A stretch of DNA of 64,000 bases from Rhizobium sp. NFR07 (GCF_900111905.1 NZ_FOKM01000004.1:1-64000), one strand, 5' to 3'; positions 18,504-29,808 are shown, counted from the first letter of the stretch. Translations and numbers: made by a program. Notes: a model not told the origin generated them from the sequence alone.

Positions 18504-19394
18504 ATGTGGCGTGAGATCGAGCCCGATGCTCGACATGAGGTCGAGGTCGACGGCCACAAGGTTGTCGCCTACAGTTTCGGTCATGGGCCGGAGACAGTCT
18601 TCTGCCTCAATGGTGGGCCAGGCCTGCCCTGCGACTATCTGCGCGAGGCCCATTCCTGCCTGATCGACAAGGGTTATCGCGTGGTCGCCTTCGACCAGCT
18701 CGGAACCGGTGCCTCCGACCGGCCGACAGACGCGTCGCTCTGGACGATCGGCCGCTATGTCGAGGAGACCGAGACGGTGCGCAAGGCGCTCGATCTCGGC
18801 AAGGTTCACATGCTCGGCCATTCCTGGGGCGGCTGGCTTGCGATCGACTATTCGCTGACCTATCCGGAAAACCTGCAGACGCTGATCCTCGAAGATACCG
18901 TCGCGGACATGCCGCACCTGATTTCGGAGCTGGAGCGGTTGCGCGCGGCACTCGGGCCGGAAACGGTGGCGATGATGCAGAAGCACGAGGCGCAGGGCAC
19001 CTACGACCATCCGGAATATCTGGCCGCCGTGACCATCCTGAACTATCGCCATGTCTGCCGCCTGCCGCAGTGGCCGGCGCCGGTCAATCGTTCGCTCGAA
19101 GACTGGAATATGGGTCCATACGGCACGATGCAGGGACCGAACGAGTTTCTCTATATCGGCAACCTGAAGGACTGGAACCGGATACCCGACCTGCCGGCGA
19201 TGACGGTGCCGACGCTGATCACCTGCGGCGAATATGACGAACTGACACCGGCCTGCGCGCTGAAGATGAAGCTCGCCATTCCGAACGCCGAGCTGAAAGT
19301 CATCGCCAATGCCAGCCACATGCCGTTTTACGAAAACCCGGCGGATTATTATCCGGCGCTTCTCGATTTCCTCGCCCGCAACAGGCCGAACTGA
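18504..19394 (+). CDS. pip: Proline iminopeptidase-family alpha/beta hydrolase
   Basis: A 296-residue S33-family peptidase. The oxyanion motif is NGGPG (36-40), the nucleophile motif GHSWGG (105-110, Ser107), the acid CGEYDELTP and the His NASHMPF. The frame is open from a TTG five codons earlier, but the ATG used has GGAG nine bases ahead. It is the first gene of a rightward operon continuing into DppB/C/DF/A-like genes, and is divergent from the LuxR solo. Pip genes beside this LuxR group are the known regulatory target in Xanthomonas and Pseudomonas. Confidence 0.9.
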   Translation: MWREIEPDARHEVEVDGHKVVAYSFGHGPETVFCLNGGPGLPCDYLREAHSCLIDKGYRVVAFDQLGTGASDRPTDASLWTIGRYVEETETVRKALDLGKVHMLGHSWGGWLAIDYSLTYPENLQTLILEDTVADMPHLISELERLRAALGPETVAMMQKHEAQGTYDHPEYLAAVTILNYRHVCRLPQWPAPVNRSLEDWNMGPYGTMQGPNEFLYIGNLKDWNRIPDLPAMTVPTLITCGEYDELTPACALKMKLAIPNAELKVIANASHMPFYENPADYYPALLDFLARNRPN

Positions 19395-19436
19395 TGCATA
19401 GATCGATGAGAGACAGCATCAGACGACGGGGGCGCC

Positions 19437-20375
19437 ATGCACCGCTATAGGTTCGTTCTCCTCAGGCCGCTGCAGTTCCTGCCGGTCATTTTCGGCATCA
19501 GCATCATCACCTTCATCCTGGTGCGGCTGATCCCTGGCGATCCGGCGCGCGTGCTGCTCGGCACCCGCGCGACACCGACGGCGATCGCCAATATCCGCGC
19601 GCAATTCGGCCTCGATGAACCGATCTGGCTGCAATATTTCTATTTCCTGAGAAATCTCGGCAATGGCGAGATGGGCAAGTCGATCCTCTACAAGATCGAC
19701 GTGCTGAACCTGATCGCGACGCGCATCGAGCCGACGCTGGCGCTCGTCATCTGCAGTGTCCTTCTATCGATCGCAATCGCCGTGCCGATGGCCTCGATTG
19801 CGGCGCGCAATGCCGGCCGGGCGCCGGATCATGCGGTGCGGATCATTTCCACCTTCGGCATCGGGTTCCCGCCCTTCTGGCTCGGGCTGATGCTGATCAT
19901 CCTGTTCAGCGTCAAGCTCGACCTCCTGCCTGTCTCCGGTTATGGCTCGACGCTCGGCGACAAGCTTGCCCATCTCATCCTGCCGAGCCTCACCATCGCG
20001 CTGTCGCTTTCGACCGTGCTGACGCGCAGCCTGAGGGCGGCGATGATCGAGGGGCTGAAATCGGATGTGGCGACGGCTGCGCGCGCCCGCGGCATGCCCG
20101 AGCGGATTGTCTTCTGGCGCCATGTTCTGCCGAACTCTCTGGTGCCGACGATCAATCTCCTGGCCGTCAATACCGGCTGGCTGATCGGCGGTACGGTGGT
20201 CATCGAAAGCGTGTTCGCGCTTCCCGGCATGGGGCAGTTGCTGGTGCGAGCGATCTTCTCGCGCGACTATATGGTCGTGCAGGGTGTGGCCATGGTGTTT
20301 GCCTGCGCAACCGTACTCGTCAATTTCCTCGCGGACATCGCTACCGTCGCGGCCGATCCGAGGGTGAAGCTATGA
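19437..20375 (+). CDS. Peptide ABC transporter permease (DppB-like)
   Basis: A 312-residue inner-membrane permease of the Dpp/Opp family with six predicted helices. The N-terminus LVRLIPGDPARVLLG and the EAA loop (ARGMPERIVFWRHVLPNSLVP) are typical of DppB. It is 42 bp after the hydrolase gene and overlaps the next permease (ATGA), so it is part of the LuxR-linked operon. It would import a peptide or peptide-like amide that the hydrolases cleave. Confidence 0.92.
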   Translation: MHRYRFVLLRPLQFLPVIFGISIITFILVRLIPGDPARVLLGTRATPTAIANIRAQFGLDEPIWLQYFYFLRNLGNGEMGKSILYKIDVLNLIATRIEPTLALVICSVLLSIAIAVPMASIAARNAGRAPDHAVRIISTFGIGFPPFWLGLMLIILFSVKLDLLPVSGYGSTLGDKLAHLILPSLTIALSLSTVLTRSLRAAMIEGLKSDVATAARARGMPERIVFWRHVLPNSLVPTINLLAVNTGWLIGGTVVIESVFALPGMGQLLVRAIFSRDYMVVQGVAMVFACATVLVNFLADIATVAADPRVKL

Positions 20376-21219
20376 GCGCCGGTGCCATGTCTCTCCCTTC
20401 CGCAGGCTGGAAGACCTTTCTCGGCCGGCGGACGATGCTCGTTGTCGGCGTATCGATCCTTCTGTTGTTCCTGATCATGGCGATCGCCGCACCGCTGATC
20501 GCGCCCTATGACCCTATCCTTCAGGACGGCGCCTCGCGGCTGCAGCCGCCGTCGCTGTTGCATCCGTTCGGTACCGACAATTTCGGTCGCGATATCCTGT
20601 CGCGCATCGTCTGGGGGGCGCGGATCGACCTGCAGATCGCCTTCCTCGGCGTCGCCTTTCCCTTCGTCATCGGCACGGTGGTCGGCACGATTGCCGGCTT
20701 CTTCGGCGGCATCGTCGACGCGGTCTTCATGCGGATCGTCGACATCATCCTGGCCTTTCCCTTCCTGGTGCTGATGCTGTCGATCATCACCATTCTGGGG
20801 CCGGGGCTTTCCAGCTTCTACATCGCCATGGCGCTGGTCGGCTGGGTTTCCTATGCGCGGCTGATCCGGGCGCAGATCCTGGTGCTGAAGACGAGCGATT
20901 ATGCGGTCGCCGCCGTCAGTCTCGGTTTCGGCCGGATGCGGATCATGTTCCGGCACCTGCTGCCCAATGCGATTGCCGGATCAATCGTGTTTTCCATGTC
21001 GGATGCGGTGCTGGTCCTGCTGTCCGGTGCCGCCGTCAGCTATCTCGGCCTCGGCGTCCAGCCGCCTGTCGCCGAGTGGGGCGTGATGGTTGCCGAAGGG
21101 CAGAGTTTCATCACCACAGCCTGGTGGATCACGCTGTTTCCCGGCCTCTCCATCGTCTTCCTCGCCTTCGGGTTCAGCATTCTCGGCGATGCGCTCGGCG
21201 AATTGCTCGGGGTGCATGA

Positions 21220-21223
<4 letters not shown>
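20372..21223 (+). CDS. Peptide ABC transporter permease (DppC-like)
   Basis: A 283-residue permease, partner of the upstream DppB-like protein. It carries the DppC hallmarks HPFGTDNFGRDILSRIVWG and the EAA loop GFGRMRIMFRHLLPNA, with about six helices. Both ends overlap neighbours by four bases (ATGA), a translationally coupled arrangement. Confidence 0.92.
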
Positions 21224-22920
<1,697 letters not shown>

Positions 22921-22939
22921 CAAAGAAGGGAACGACATC

Positions 22940-24454
22940 ATGAACAGGAAGTGGAAATCGATAGGGTTTGCGGCCTTTGCCGCTGCCCTCTCACTCAGTG
23001 CCAGCTTTGCCGAAGCCGCCGGCGTTCTGACCATCGGCCGCCGCGAGGACTCGACGACGTTCGACCCGATCAAGTCGGCCCAGAATGTCGATAACTGGGT
23101 CTTCTCCAATGTCTTCGACGTGTTGATCCGCGTCGATAAGTCCGGCACCAAGCTGGAGCCGGGCCTCGCCGAAAGCTGGACCGTCTCAGATGACGGGCTG
23201 ACCTACACGTTCAAGATCCGGGACGCGAAGTTCTCGGATGGCTCCCCGATCACCGCAGAGGACGCCGCGTTCAGCCTGCTGCGCATCCGCGACAATGAAG
23301 GCTCGCTCTGGAGCGACAGCTACAAGATCGTCGAGACCGCCGAAGCGACCGATCCGAAGACGCTGACCGTCAAGCTGAAGACGCCGTCGGCGCCCTTCCT
23401 CTCGACGTTGGCTCTGCCGAACGTCTCCGTCCTGTCCAAGAAGGCGGTCGAAGCGGGAGAAGATGCCTTCGCTGAACTGCCGACGGCATCTTCCGGTGCC
23501 TTTACCGTCAAGGAATGGCGCCGCGGCGACCGCGTGATCCTCGAAAAGAACCCGAATTTCTGGCAAGCCGATCGCGTCAAGCTCGATGGCGTCGAGTGGA
23601 TTTCGGTGCCGGACGACAATACCCGTATGCTGAACGTGCAGGCCGGCCAGCTCGACACCGCGATCTTCGTGCCCTTTTCGCGCGTCGAAGAACTGAAGAA
23701 GGATGCCAATCTCAGCGTATTGATCGACACCTCGACCCGCGAGGACCATCTGCTGATCAATCACGAGCATGGTGCGCTCGCCAAGAAGGAAGTGCGCCAG
23801 GCGGTCGACATGGCGATCGACAAGAAGGCGATCGTCGATACGGTCACCTTCGGCCTCGGCACAGTGGCGAATTCCTACATTCCGAAGGGTTCGCTCTATC
23901 ACTACGATGCGAATTACCAGTATCCCTACGATCCGGCAAAGGCGAAGGCGATGCTGGCGGAAGCCGGTGCTTCCGACCTCTCGCTGAACTATGTCGTCAA
24001 TGCCGGCAACGAGGTGGACGAGCAGATCGCGGTACTTCTGCAGCAGCAGCTTTCCAAGGCCGGCATCACGGTCAACCTGCAGAAGGTCGATCCGAGCCAG
24101 AGCTGGGACATGCTGATTGCCGGCGACTACGATATCTCGGTCATGTACTGGACGAACGACATTCTCGACCCCGACCAGAAGACGACCTTCGTTCTGGGGC
24201 ACGACACCAACATGAACTACATGACCCGCTACAAGAGCGACAAGGTGAAGGATCTGGTGGCGGCAGCGCGCCTCGAGCTCGATCCGAAGAAGCGCGAAGC
24301 CATGTATGCCGAGATCCAGAAGACCGCCAAGGACGACGTCCACTGGGTCGATCTCTATTACAGCCCCTATATCAACGTCGCCCGCAAGAACGTCGAGAAT
24401 TTCTACCAGAATCCGCTCGGTCGCTTCTTCCTGGAAGACACCGTGAAGAACTGA
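22940..24454 (+). CDS. Peptide ABC transporter substrate-binding protein (DppA/OppA-like)
   Basis: A 504-residue family 5 binding protein. The signal peptide ends at about residue 26 (SFAEAAG). The family pattern appears in FDPIKSAQNVDNWVFSNVFD, EPGLAESWTVSDDGLTYTFK and the C-terminal QQQLSKAGITVNLQ. It follows the ATPase gene after 19 bp with AAGAAGGGA as ribosome site. A textbook terminator follows. The bound ligand is unknown; by analogy with PipR loci it may be a peptide or an ethanolamine-derived plant compound. Confidence 0.92.
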   Translation: MNRKWKSIGFAAFAAALSLSASFAEAAGVLTIGRREDSTTFDPIKSAQNVDNWVFSNVFDVLIRVDKSGTKLEPGLAESWTVSDDGLTYTFKIRDAKFSDGSPITAEDAAFSLLRIRDNEGSLWSDSYKIVETAEATDPKTLTVKLKTPSAPFLSTLALPNVSVLSKKAVEAGEDAFAELPTASSGAFTVKEWRRGDRVILEKNPNFWQADRVKLDGVEWISVPDDNTRMLNVQAGQLDTAIFVPFSRVEELKKDANLSVLIDTSTREDHLLINHEHGALAKKEVRQAVDMAIDKKAIVDTVTFGLGTVANSYIPKGSLYHYDANYQYPYDPAKAKAMLAEAGASDLSLNYVVNAGNEVDEQIAVLLQQQLSKAGITVNLQKVDPSQSWDMLIAGDYDISVMYWTNDILDPDQKTTFVLGHDTNMNYMTRYKSDKVKDLVAAARLELDPKKREAMYAEIQKTAKDDVHWVDLYYSPYINVARKNVENFYQNPLGRFFLEDTVKN

Positions 24455-24461
24455 TCATGCG

Positions 24462-24500
24462 AGGCAAGCCGGGCGCCTTGCGTCCGGCTTGCCTGTTTTT
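24462..24500 (+). terminator. Rho-independent terminator of the luxR-linked dpp operon
   Basis: An 11-bp perfect stem (arms 24462-24472 and 24484-24494) with an 11-nt loop and a TTTTT run at 24496-24500, starting eight bases after the binding-protein stop. Confidence 0.9.
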
Positions 24501-24544
24501 GCAGGGTGGCGCCGGCATCGTTGAAAACAAGGGATTCTTCCCGC

Positions 24545-24574
24545 TTGACTTGCCGCTGATGTCTGTATTTTAAT
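24545..24574 (+). promoter_or_regulatory. Promoter of the amiC-amiR operon
   Basis: TTGACT (24545-24550) and TTTAAT (24569-24574) are 18 nt apart, each five of six to consensus. Start of transcription near 24581 would give a leader of about 120 nt that includes the terminator at 24642-24688. Confidence 0.55.
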
Positions 24575-24623
24575 CAAGCCTGCGGATTAGGCAGGTTTCG
24601 ATCCGCACTTCACATGACTTCGA

Positions 24624-24651
24624 TGTCGCTGGGCAGTTTCGCCCCATGACG
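24624..24651 (+). promoter_or_regulatory. Possible ANTAR antiterminator hairpin
   Basis: GGGC (24631-24634) pairs with GCCC (24641-24644) around a six-base loop AGTTTC. After a 2x2 internal loop, five more pairs form (24624-24628 with 24647-24651). It shares bases with the left arm of the terminator, so the two structures exclude each other, as AmiR/NasR-type control needs. The loop does not clearly match the ANTAR hexaloop consensus. Confidence 0.4.
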
Positions 24652-24688
24652 CCCCGCTTGTCGGCGGGAGTTGCGTCATGGGGTTTTT
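24642..24688 (+). terminator. Leader terminator (attenuator) before amiC
   Basis: An 11-bp perfect lower stem (24642-24652 with 24673-24683) encloses a second 5-bp stem (CCCGC 24653-24657, GCGGG 24664-24668), followed by TTTTT at 24684-24688. It ends only 14 bp before the amiC start and after the predicted promoter, so it must be read through for expression. Confidence 0.85.
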
Positions 24689-24702
24689 GCATTTGGGCTA
24701 TC

Positions 24703-25836
24703 ATGAACGAGACGCTGAAGATCGGTATTCTCTACTCCACGACCGGCCCTTATGGGGCGATGGGCGTGGATGCCCGCGACGGCGCGATGCTGGCCATCGA
24801 GGACAATGCCAAGCGAACCGGACGCGTCATCGAGCCGATCCTCTACGATCCGCATGCCAGCCTGCAGGGTTACCTGGACGGGGCGCAGCAGATGCTGCGT
24901 GCCGACTGCCGCCATATCGTCGGCACGATCACGTCCGCTGCCCGCAAGGAGGTCATTCCGCTGGTCGAGAAGCATGACGGGCTGCTCTGGTATATGTGCC
25001 CGTATGAGGGTTTCGAGGCGAATGAGAGCGTCATCTATATCGGCGGCTGCCCGAACCAGCACCTGATCCCGGCCTTCGAATATCTCATTCCCCGCTACGG
25101 CGCGCGGCCTTATCTTACCGGCGCCAACTATGTCTGGGGCTGGGAGATGAACCGGCTTGCGCGCGAACTGATCGCCAATGCGGGCGGCGAGATACTGGGG
25201 GAACGTTACCTGCCGTTGGAGGAAACGGCGGTGGAGCGGATCATCGCCGAGATTGCCGAGCGGCGCCCGAGCTTCGTCCTCAACAATCTCATCGGTCCCT
25301 CCAGCTATGCCTTCCTTGAGGCGATGAAGGCGCTCGGGGAGACGGATCCGTTCTTCCGGCCGGAAAACTGCCCGGTGGTCAGTTGCGACCTGATGGAGTG
25401 CGAACTCGAGCTGATCGCGAAAGGATCGGCGACCGGTCAGCTTTGCGCTGCCTCTTATTTCGATACGCTGGAGACGGCGGAGAACCGCGATTTCAAATCC
25501 CGTGCCGCCTTGCGATACGGTCATGATCGACGCATTTCCAGCGTCTTTGCCAGCGCCTATGTGGCCGTCGATCTCTGCGTGGCCGCGATCCTTGCGGCTG
25601 GCAGCGACGAGCCGGAGGCGGTTCGTCGCGAGGTGCATGGCCGCAAGTGGCCTTCGCTGCTGGGGTCACTCGAGATCGATCGGCGTACCAACCACGCCGC
25701 CCTGCCGTTCCATCTTGGTCGCATCAACGACGGCAACGGCTTCGATGTCATAGCTTCCCGCCCGGCGCTTGCCGCCGATCCCTATCTCACCACGCGCGGC
25801 ACATCCATGCCCGCCAAGCTGAGGATAGTGTCATGA
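24703..25836 (+). CDS. amiC: AmiC-like cytoplasmic amide sensor
   Basis: A 377-residue protein with the type I periplasmic-binding fold (LKIGILYSTTGPYGAMG at the N-terminus) but no signal peptide, as for AmiC of Pseudomonas, which binds amides in the cytoplasm and controls AmiR. Length is close to AmiC (385). Its stop overlaps the amiR start (ATGA). The frame is open 19 codons upstream, but that part is the leader terminator. The ligand is likely an amide or small peptide imported by the following transporter and hydrolysed by the amidase at 29,876. Confidence 0.88.
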   Translation: MNETLKIGILYSTTGPYGAMGVDARDGAMLAIEDNAKRTGRVIEPILYDPHASLQGYLDGAQQMLRADCRHIVGTITSAARKEVIPLVEKHDGLLWYMCPYEGFEANESVIYIGGCPNQHLIPAFEYLIPRYGARPYLTGANYVWGWEMNRLARELIANAGGEILGERYLPLEETAVERIIAEIAERRPSFVLNNLIGPSSYAFLEAMKALGETDPFFRPENCPVVSCDLMECELELIAKGSATGQLCAASYFDTLETAENRDFKSRAALRYGHDRRISSVFASAYVAVDLCVAAILAAGSDEPEAVRREVHGRKWPSLLGSLEIDRRTNHAALPFHLGRINDGNGFDVIASRPALAADPYLTTRGTSMPAKLRIVS

Positions 25837-26414
25837 GCCGGACGCCGAACTTCACCGGCTGGCGGGCCGTGATCCTGCATCGCGAGGACAGCAATACCGA
25901 AAGGCTGGAGCGCCAGTTCGGCCTGCTCGGCATCCGGGCGACACGCCGTTGGGAACCGCTTTCGACATGGGCCGATGCCGATCTTGTCCTCGTCGATGCC
26001 GACCAGGGGTGGGACGACCTGCTGCCGCAGGCGGATGGGGTATCAGGAAAGCCGCTGGTGGCCCTGCTTGGATCAGAAGCGCCCGGACGTATCGCATGGG
26101 CAATGAAACAGGGCGCAAGCGCGATCATTCCAAAGCCGGTCGCAGCCTCCGCCATCTTCCCGGCGCTGGTCATGGCGGTATCGATCCACGAGGAACGCCA
26201 GGCCGCCGCGGACAAGCTGCGTCATCTTGAAGAGCGCATTCGCATGCGGCCCCTCGTTCATGCGGCGGTCGAAAAGCTGCGGGCGGCGCGCGGGCTCACC
26301 GAGGATGAGGCCTATGCGACATTGCGCGGTTGCGCCATGCAGCGGCGGCTAACGATGGAAGAGGTTGCCGCAATGCTGCTCGGCGGGGCGGAAGCCCTGC
26401 CGGAGGTCGGCTGA
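25833..26414 (+). CDS. amiR: AmiR-like ANTAR antitermination regulator
   Basis: A 193-residue RNA-binding antiterminator. The N-terminal two-thirds is a pseudo-receiver domain (DLVLVDADQGWDD, ALLGSEAPGRIAWAMKQGASAIIPKP), then a coiled-coil helix and a C-terminal ANTAR domain (about 135-185, EDEAYATLRGCAMQRRLTMEEVA). It is coupled to amiC by an ATGA overlap. Its expected target is the leader at 24,581-24,688, so the operon would be autoregulated. Its stop overlaps the permease start (TGATG). Confidence 0.9.
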   Translation: MSRTPNFTGWRAVILHREDSNTERLERQFGLLGIRATRRWEPLSTWADADLVLVDADQGWDDLLPQADGVSGKPLVALLGSEAPGRIAWAMKQGASAIIPKPVAASAIFPALVMAVSIHEERQAAADKLRHLEERIRMRPLVHAAVEKLRAARGLTEDEAYATLRGCAMQRRLTMEEVAAMLLGGAEALPEVG

Positions 26415-27262
26415 TGGGCATCGTCCGTTCGCTCCTGCGCCAGCCGACGGCTGTCTTCGGGCTGGTTGTCGTTATCTTGGTCGTCGTGCTGGCACTTGCC
26501 GCGCCGCTGATCGCGCCCTTCAGCCCCGACGAACAGATGTTCGACGGACTGACGCTGGAAGGCGCGCCGATGCCGCCGGGCGGGCAGTTCCTGCTGGGCA
26601 CGGATACGCTCGGCCGCGACCTCCTTTCGCGCATGCTTTACGGTGCGCGCACGTCGCTGATCATCGGTCTCGTCGCCAACGGCATCGCCGTGACGATCGG
26701 CCTGTTCATCGGCATCGTCGCCGGCTATCTGCGCGGCCTTGCGGGCAATATCCTGATGCGCTTCACCGACCTGATGATGGCCTTTCCAGCCCTGCTGCTC
26801 GCCATCGTGCTGGCGGCGCTGCTGAGGCCCAGTCTCTGGATCGTCGCGATGGTGATCGCGCTGGTCAACTGGGTGCAGGTGGCGCGCATCGTCTATACCG
26901 AGACGCGCGGTCTCGTCGAACGCGATTTCATCATGGCGGAACGGTCGCTTGGCGCCGGCCACGGGCGTATCCTGTTTTTGCATATACTGCCGCATCTGGT
27001 GCCGACGGCGATCGTCTGGGGCACGCTCGGCATCGCCACCACCGTGTTGCTCGAAGCGACGCTGTCCTTCCTCGGCATCGGCGTGCAGCCGCCCGAACCC
27101 TCCTGGGGCAACATCATCTTCGAAAGCCAGAGCTATTTCCAGGCAGCCCCCTGGCTGGTGTTCTTCCCCGGCATGGTCATCCTCCTGACGGCACTCGCGT
27201 TCAACCTCGTCGGTGATGCCCTGCGCGACATTCTCGACCCGACGCAGCGGGGGAGGGGCTGA
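26414..27262 (+). CDS. Peptide/amide ABC transporter permease (DppC-like)
   Basis: A 282-residue inner-membrane permease with the DppC pattern FLLGTDTLGRDLLSRMLYGAR and the EAA loop SLGAGHGRILFLHILPHLVP. About six helices. It starts inside the amiR stop and overlaps the next permease (TGATG), so amiC-amiR-dppC-dppB form one coupled unit. The DppC-before-DppB order is the reverse of the first operon, so the two systems are not a simple tandem duplication. Confidence 0.92.
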   Translation: MGIVRSLLRQPTAVFGLVVVILVVVLALAAPLIAPFSPDEQMFDGLTLEGAPMPPGGQFLLGTDTLGRDLLSRMLYGARTSLIIGLVANGIAVTIGLFIGIVAGYLRGLAGNILMRFTDLMMAFPALLLAIVLAALLRPSLWIVAMVIALVNWVQVARIVYTETRGLVERDFIMAERSLGAGHGRILFLHILPHLVPTAIVWGTLGIATTVLLEATLSFLGIGVQPPEPSWGNIIFESQSYFQAAPWLVFFPGMVILLTALAFNLVGDALRDILDPTQRGRG

Positions 27263-28182
27263 TGGGCTTTATGCTTCTTCGCCGCCTCGGACAGGCGTTT
27301 CTCATCCTCATCGGCGTTGCCGCCATCACCTTCGTGCTGCTCTATGCGCTGCCGGCCGATCCGGCGCGAATGCTTGCCGGCCGCAGCGCCACGGCGCAGA
27401 CGGTCGCCTCCATCCGCCACGAGCTCGGTCTCGACCAGCCGCTCCTCGTCCAGTTCTGGACCTATCTTTCCGGTCTGCTGCAGGGCGATCTTGGCCGTTC
27501 CTATGCACAGAAGACGGAAGTCTGGACGCTGATCGTCGCCCGCCTGCCCGCAACCCTGACGCTGATGGCGGCGGGGATTTTGGTCGAGGTCGTGCTTGGC
27601 ATCACGTTCGGCACGATCGCAGCCGTCAAGCGCGGCGGGACCGTCGACCGCGTGGTGATGATGGCGTCCTTCGTTGGTGTTTCGGCACCGCAATTCGTCG
27701 TGGCGCTGCTGCTTCTCTACGTCTTCGCCGTCACGCTCGGCTGGTTTCCGATGAGCGGCTACGGCAGCTTCGCCCATGTCGTCCTGCCGGCCATGACGCT
27801 CGGCGTGCTGGGTGCCGGATGGTATGCGCGCATGGTGCGCTCGGCGATGATCGACGTCCTGAACCAGGACTATGTGCGAACCGCCCGCGCCAAGGGACTG
27901 TCGTCGCGCCGGATCATCTTTCGCCATGCCCTGCCCAACGCCATCCTGCCGATCGTCGCAATGATCGGCATCGATATCGGCCAGTTCATGGGCGGCGTGG
28001 TGGTGGTGGAGGCCGTCTATGGCTGGCCGGGCATCGGCCAGCTGGCCTGGCAGGCGATCCAGCAGGTCGACATTCCCATCATCATGGGCGTGACGCTGAC
28101 CTCGGCCCTCGCAATCGTCACCGGCAACCTCGTCGCCGACGTGATCGCACCGTTCATCGATCCGCGCATCCGAACATCCTGA
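27262..28182 (+). CDS. Peptide/amide ABC transporter permease (DppB-like)
   Basis: A 306-residue permease of the DppB type: N-terminal YALPADPARMLAG, EAA loop ARAKGLSSRRIIFRHALPNA, and about six helices. It pairs with the DppC-like protein encoded just upstream and overlaps its stop by one base. Confidence 0.92.
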   Translation: MGFMLLRRLGQAFLILIGVAAITFVLLYALPADPARMLAGRSATAQTVASIRHELGLDQPLLVQFWTYLSGLLQGDLGRSYAQKTEVWTLIVARLPATLTLMAAGILVEVVLGITFGTIAAVKRGGTVDRVVMMASFVGVSAPQFVVALLLLYVFAVTLGWFPMSGYGSFAHVVLPAMTLGVLGAGWYARMVRSAMIDVLNQDYVRTARAKGLSSRRIIFRHALPNAILPIVAMIGIDIGQFMGGVVVVEAVYGWPGIGQLAWQAIQQVDIPIIMGVTLTSALAIVTGNLVADVIAPFIDPRIRTS

Positions 28183-28206
28183 CCAAAGCCAAAAGGGGAA
28201 CTTAAA

Positions 28207-29808
28207 ATGCTCAAGAGCTGGTTACTTGGAACGACGACTGCCGCGGCGATCATGCTTGCACCTTTCGCCGCGATGGCCGAGGGCAAGGATATCGTCGTGA
28301 CCTACAAGGACGACATCGTCACGCTCGACCCGGCCATCGGTTATGACTGGGTCAACTGGTCGATGATCAAGAGCCTCTATTCTCGCCTGATGGACTACGA
28401 GCCCGGCACGGCAAACCTCGTGCCGTCGCTTGCCGAGAGCTTCGAGGTCGCGCCGGACGGTCTCAGCTACACCTTCAAGCTGCGCAAGGGCGTGAAATTC
28501 TCGAACGGCCGCGACGTGGTCGCTTCCGACTTCAAATATTCGATCGAGCGCGCGGTCGATCCGAAGACGCAGGGGCCCGGTGCCGGCTTCTTCGGTGCGA
28601 TCAATGGTTTCGAGAATCTGACCGGCGGCAAGGCGACCGGCCTTTCGGGTATCGAAACACCCGATGACGGTACCGTCGTCTTCAAGCTCTCGCGGCCTGA
28701 CGCGACCTTCCTGCATGTGCTGGCGATCAACTTCGCCTCGGTCGTGCCGAAGGAGGCCGTCGAGGCAGCCGCCGGCGATTTCGGCAAGCATCCCGTCGGC
28801 TCCGGCACCTTTGCCCTCAAGGACTGGGTGATCGGCCAGAAACTCGTCTTCGAAAAGAACCCGAGCTACTACGTCAAGGACATGCCGAAGATCGACAGCT
28901 TCACGGTCGAGGTCGGCCAGGAACCGCTGGTCGCGTTGCTGCGCCTGCAGAAGGGCGAGGTCGACATTGCCGGCGACGGCATTCCGCCGGCCAAATTCCT
29001 GGAAATCAAGAACTCTGCCGATGGCGCACAGATGATCGTCGATGGCGAGCAGCTTCATACCGGATACGTGACGCTGAACACCAAGGTAAAACCCTTCGAC
29101 GACCTGAAGGTTCGTCAGGCGGTGAACCACGCGATCAACAAGGAGCGTATCGTCCGCATCCTGAACGGTCGGGCCACGCCCGCCAAGGAAGTGCTGCCGC
29201 CGCTGATGCCGGGCTACGACAAGGACTATCCGGGCTTTGCCTATGACGTCGACAAGGCGAAGGCACTTCTGGCGGAAGCAGGACTGGCGGATGGTTTCGA
29301 AACCGTGCTCTATGCCACCAACACCGATCCGCAGCCGCGCATCGCCCAGGCGATCCAGCAGGATTTGGCGGCCATCGGCATCAAGGCCGAAATCCGCGCG
29401 CTGGCGCAGGGCAACGTGATTGCGGCCGGCGGCACCGAGGGCGAGGCGCCGATGATCTGGTCCGGCGGCATGGCCTGGATCGCCGACTTCCCGGATCCGT
29501 CCAATTTCTACGGCCCGATTCTCGGTTGTGCAGGCGCCGTACAGGGCGGCTGGAACTGGTCGTGGTACTGCAACGAAGATCTCGACAAGCGCGCGACGGC
29601 AGCCGATTCCATGTCGGACCCGGCAAAGTCGGCGGAACGCGTGGAAGCGTGGAAGAAGATCTTCACCGACGCGATGAATGACGCGCCGTGGATCCCCGTC
29701 ACCAACGAGCGCCGGGTCGTCGCCAAGTCGCTGCGCATGGGCGGCGAGGACAATGTCTATATCGATCCGACCCGCGTCATCAACTACGACGCGATCTTCG
29801 TGAAGTAG
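28207..29808 (+). CDS. Peptide/amide ABC transporter substrate-binding protein
   Basis: A 533-residue family 5 binding protein. The signal peptide ends near residue 24 (APFAAMAEG). Family pattern: VTLDPAIGYDWVNWSMIKSLY, SLAESFEVAPDGLSYTFKLR, LKVRQAVNHAINKE. AAGGGGAAC provides the ribosome site. It lies between the permeases and the amidase of the ami-linked operon, so its ligand is probably the same amide. Confidence 0.92.
   Translation: MLKSWLLGTTTAAAIMLAPFAAMAEGKDIVVTYKDDIVTLDPAIGYDWVNWSMIKSLYSRLMDYEPGTANLVPSLAESFEVAPDGLSYTFKLRKGVKFSNGRDVVASDFKYSIERAVDPKTQGPGAGFFGAINGFENLTGGKATGLSGIETPDDGTVVFKLSRPDATFLHVLAINFASVVPKEAVEAAAGDFGKHPVGSGTFALKDWVIGQKLVFEKNPSYYVKDMPKIDSFTVEVGQEPLVALLRLQKGEVDIAGDGIPPAKFLEIKNSADGAQMIVDGEQLHTGYVTLNTKVKPFDDLKVRQAVNHAINKERIVRILNGRATPAKEVLPPLMPGYDKDYPGFAYDVDKAKALLAEAGLADGFETVLYATNTDPQPRIAQAIQQDLAAIGIKAEIRALAQGNVIAAGGTEGEAPMIWSGGMAWIADFPDPSNFYGPILGCAGAVQGGWNWSWYCNEDLDKRATAADSMSDPAKSAERVEAWKKIFTDAMNDAPWIPVTNERRVVAKSLRMGGEDNVYIDPTRVINYDAIFVK

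Noticed and set aside
24703-25836. AmiC-like protein as the substrate-binding protein of the adjacent transporter
   Set aside because: It lacks a signal peptide, overlaps amiR, and a proper exported binding protein is encoded at 28,207.
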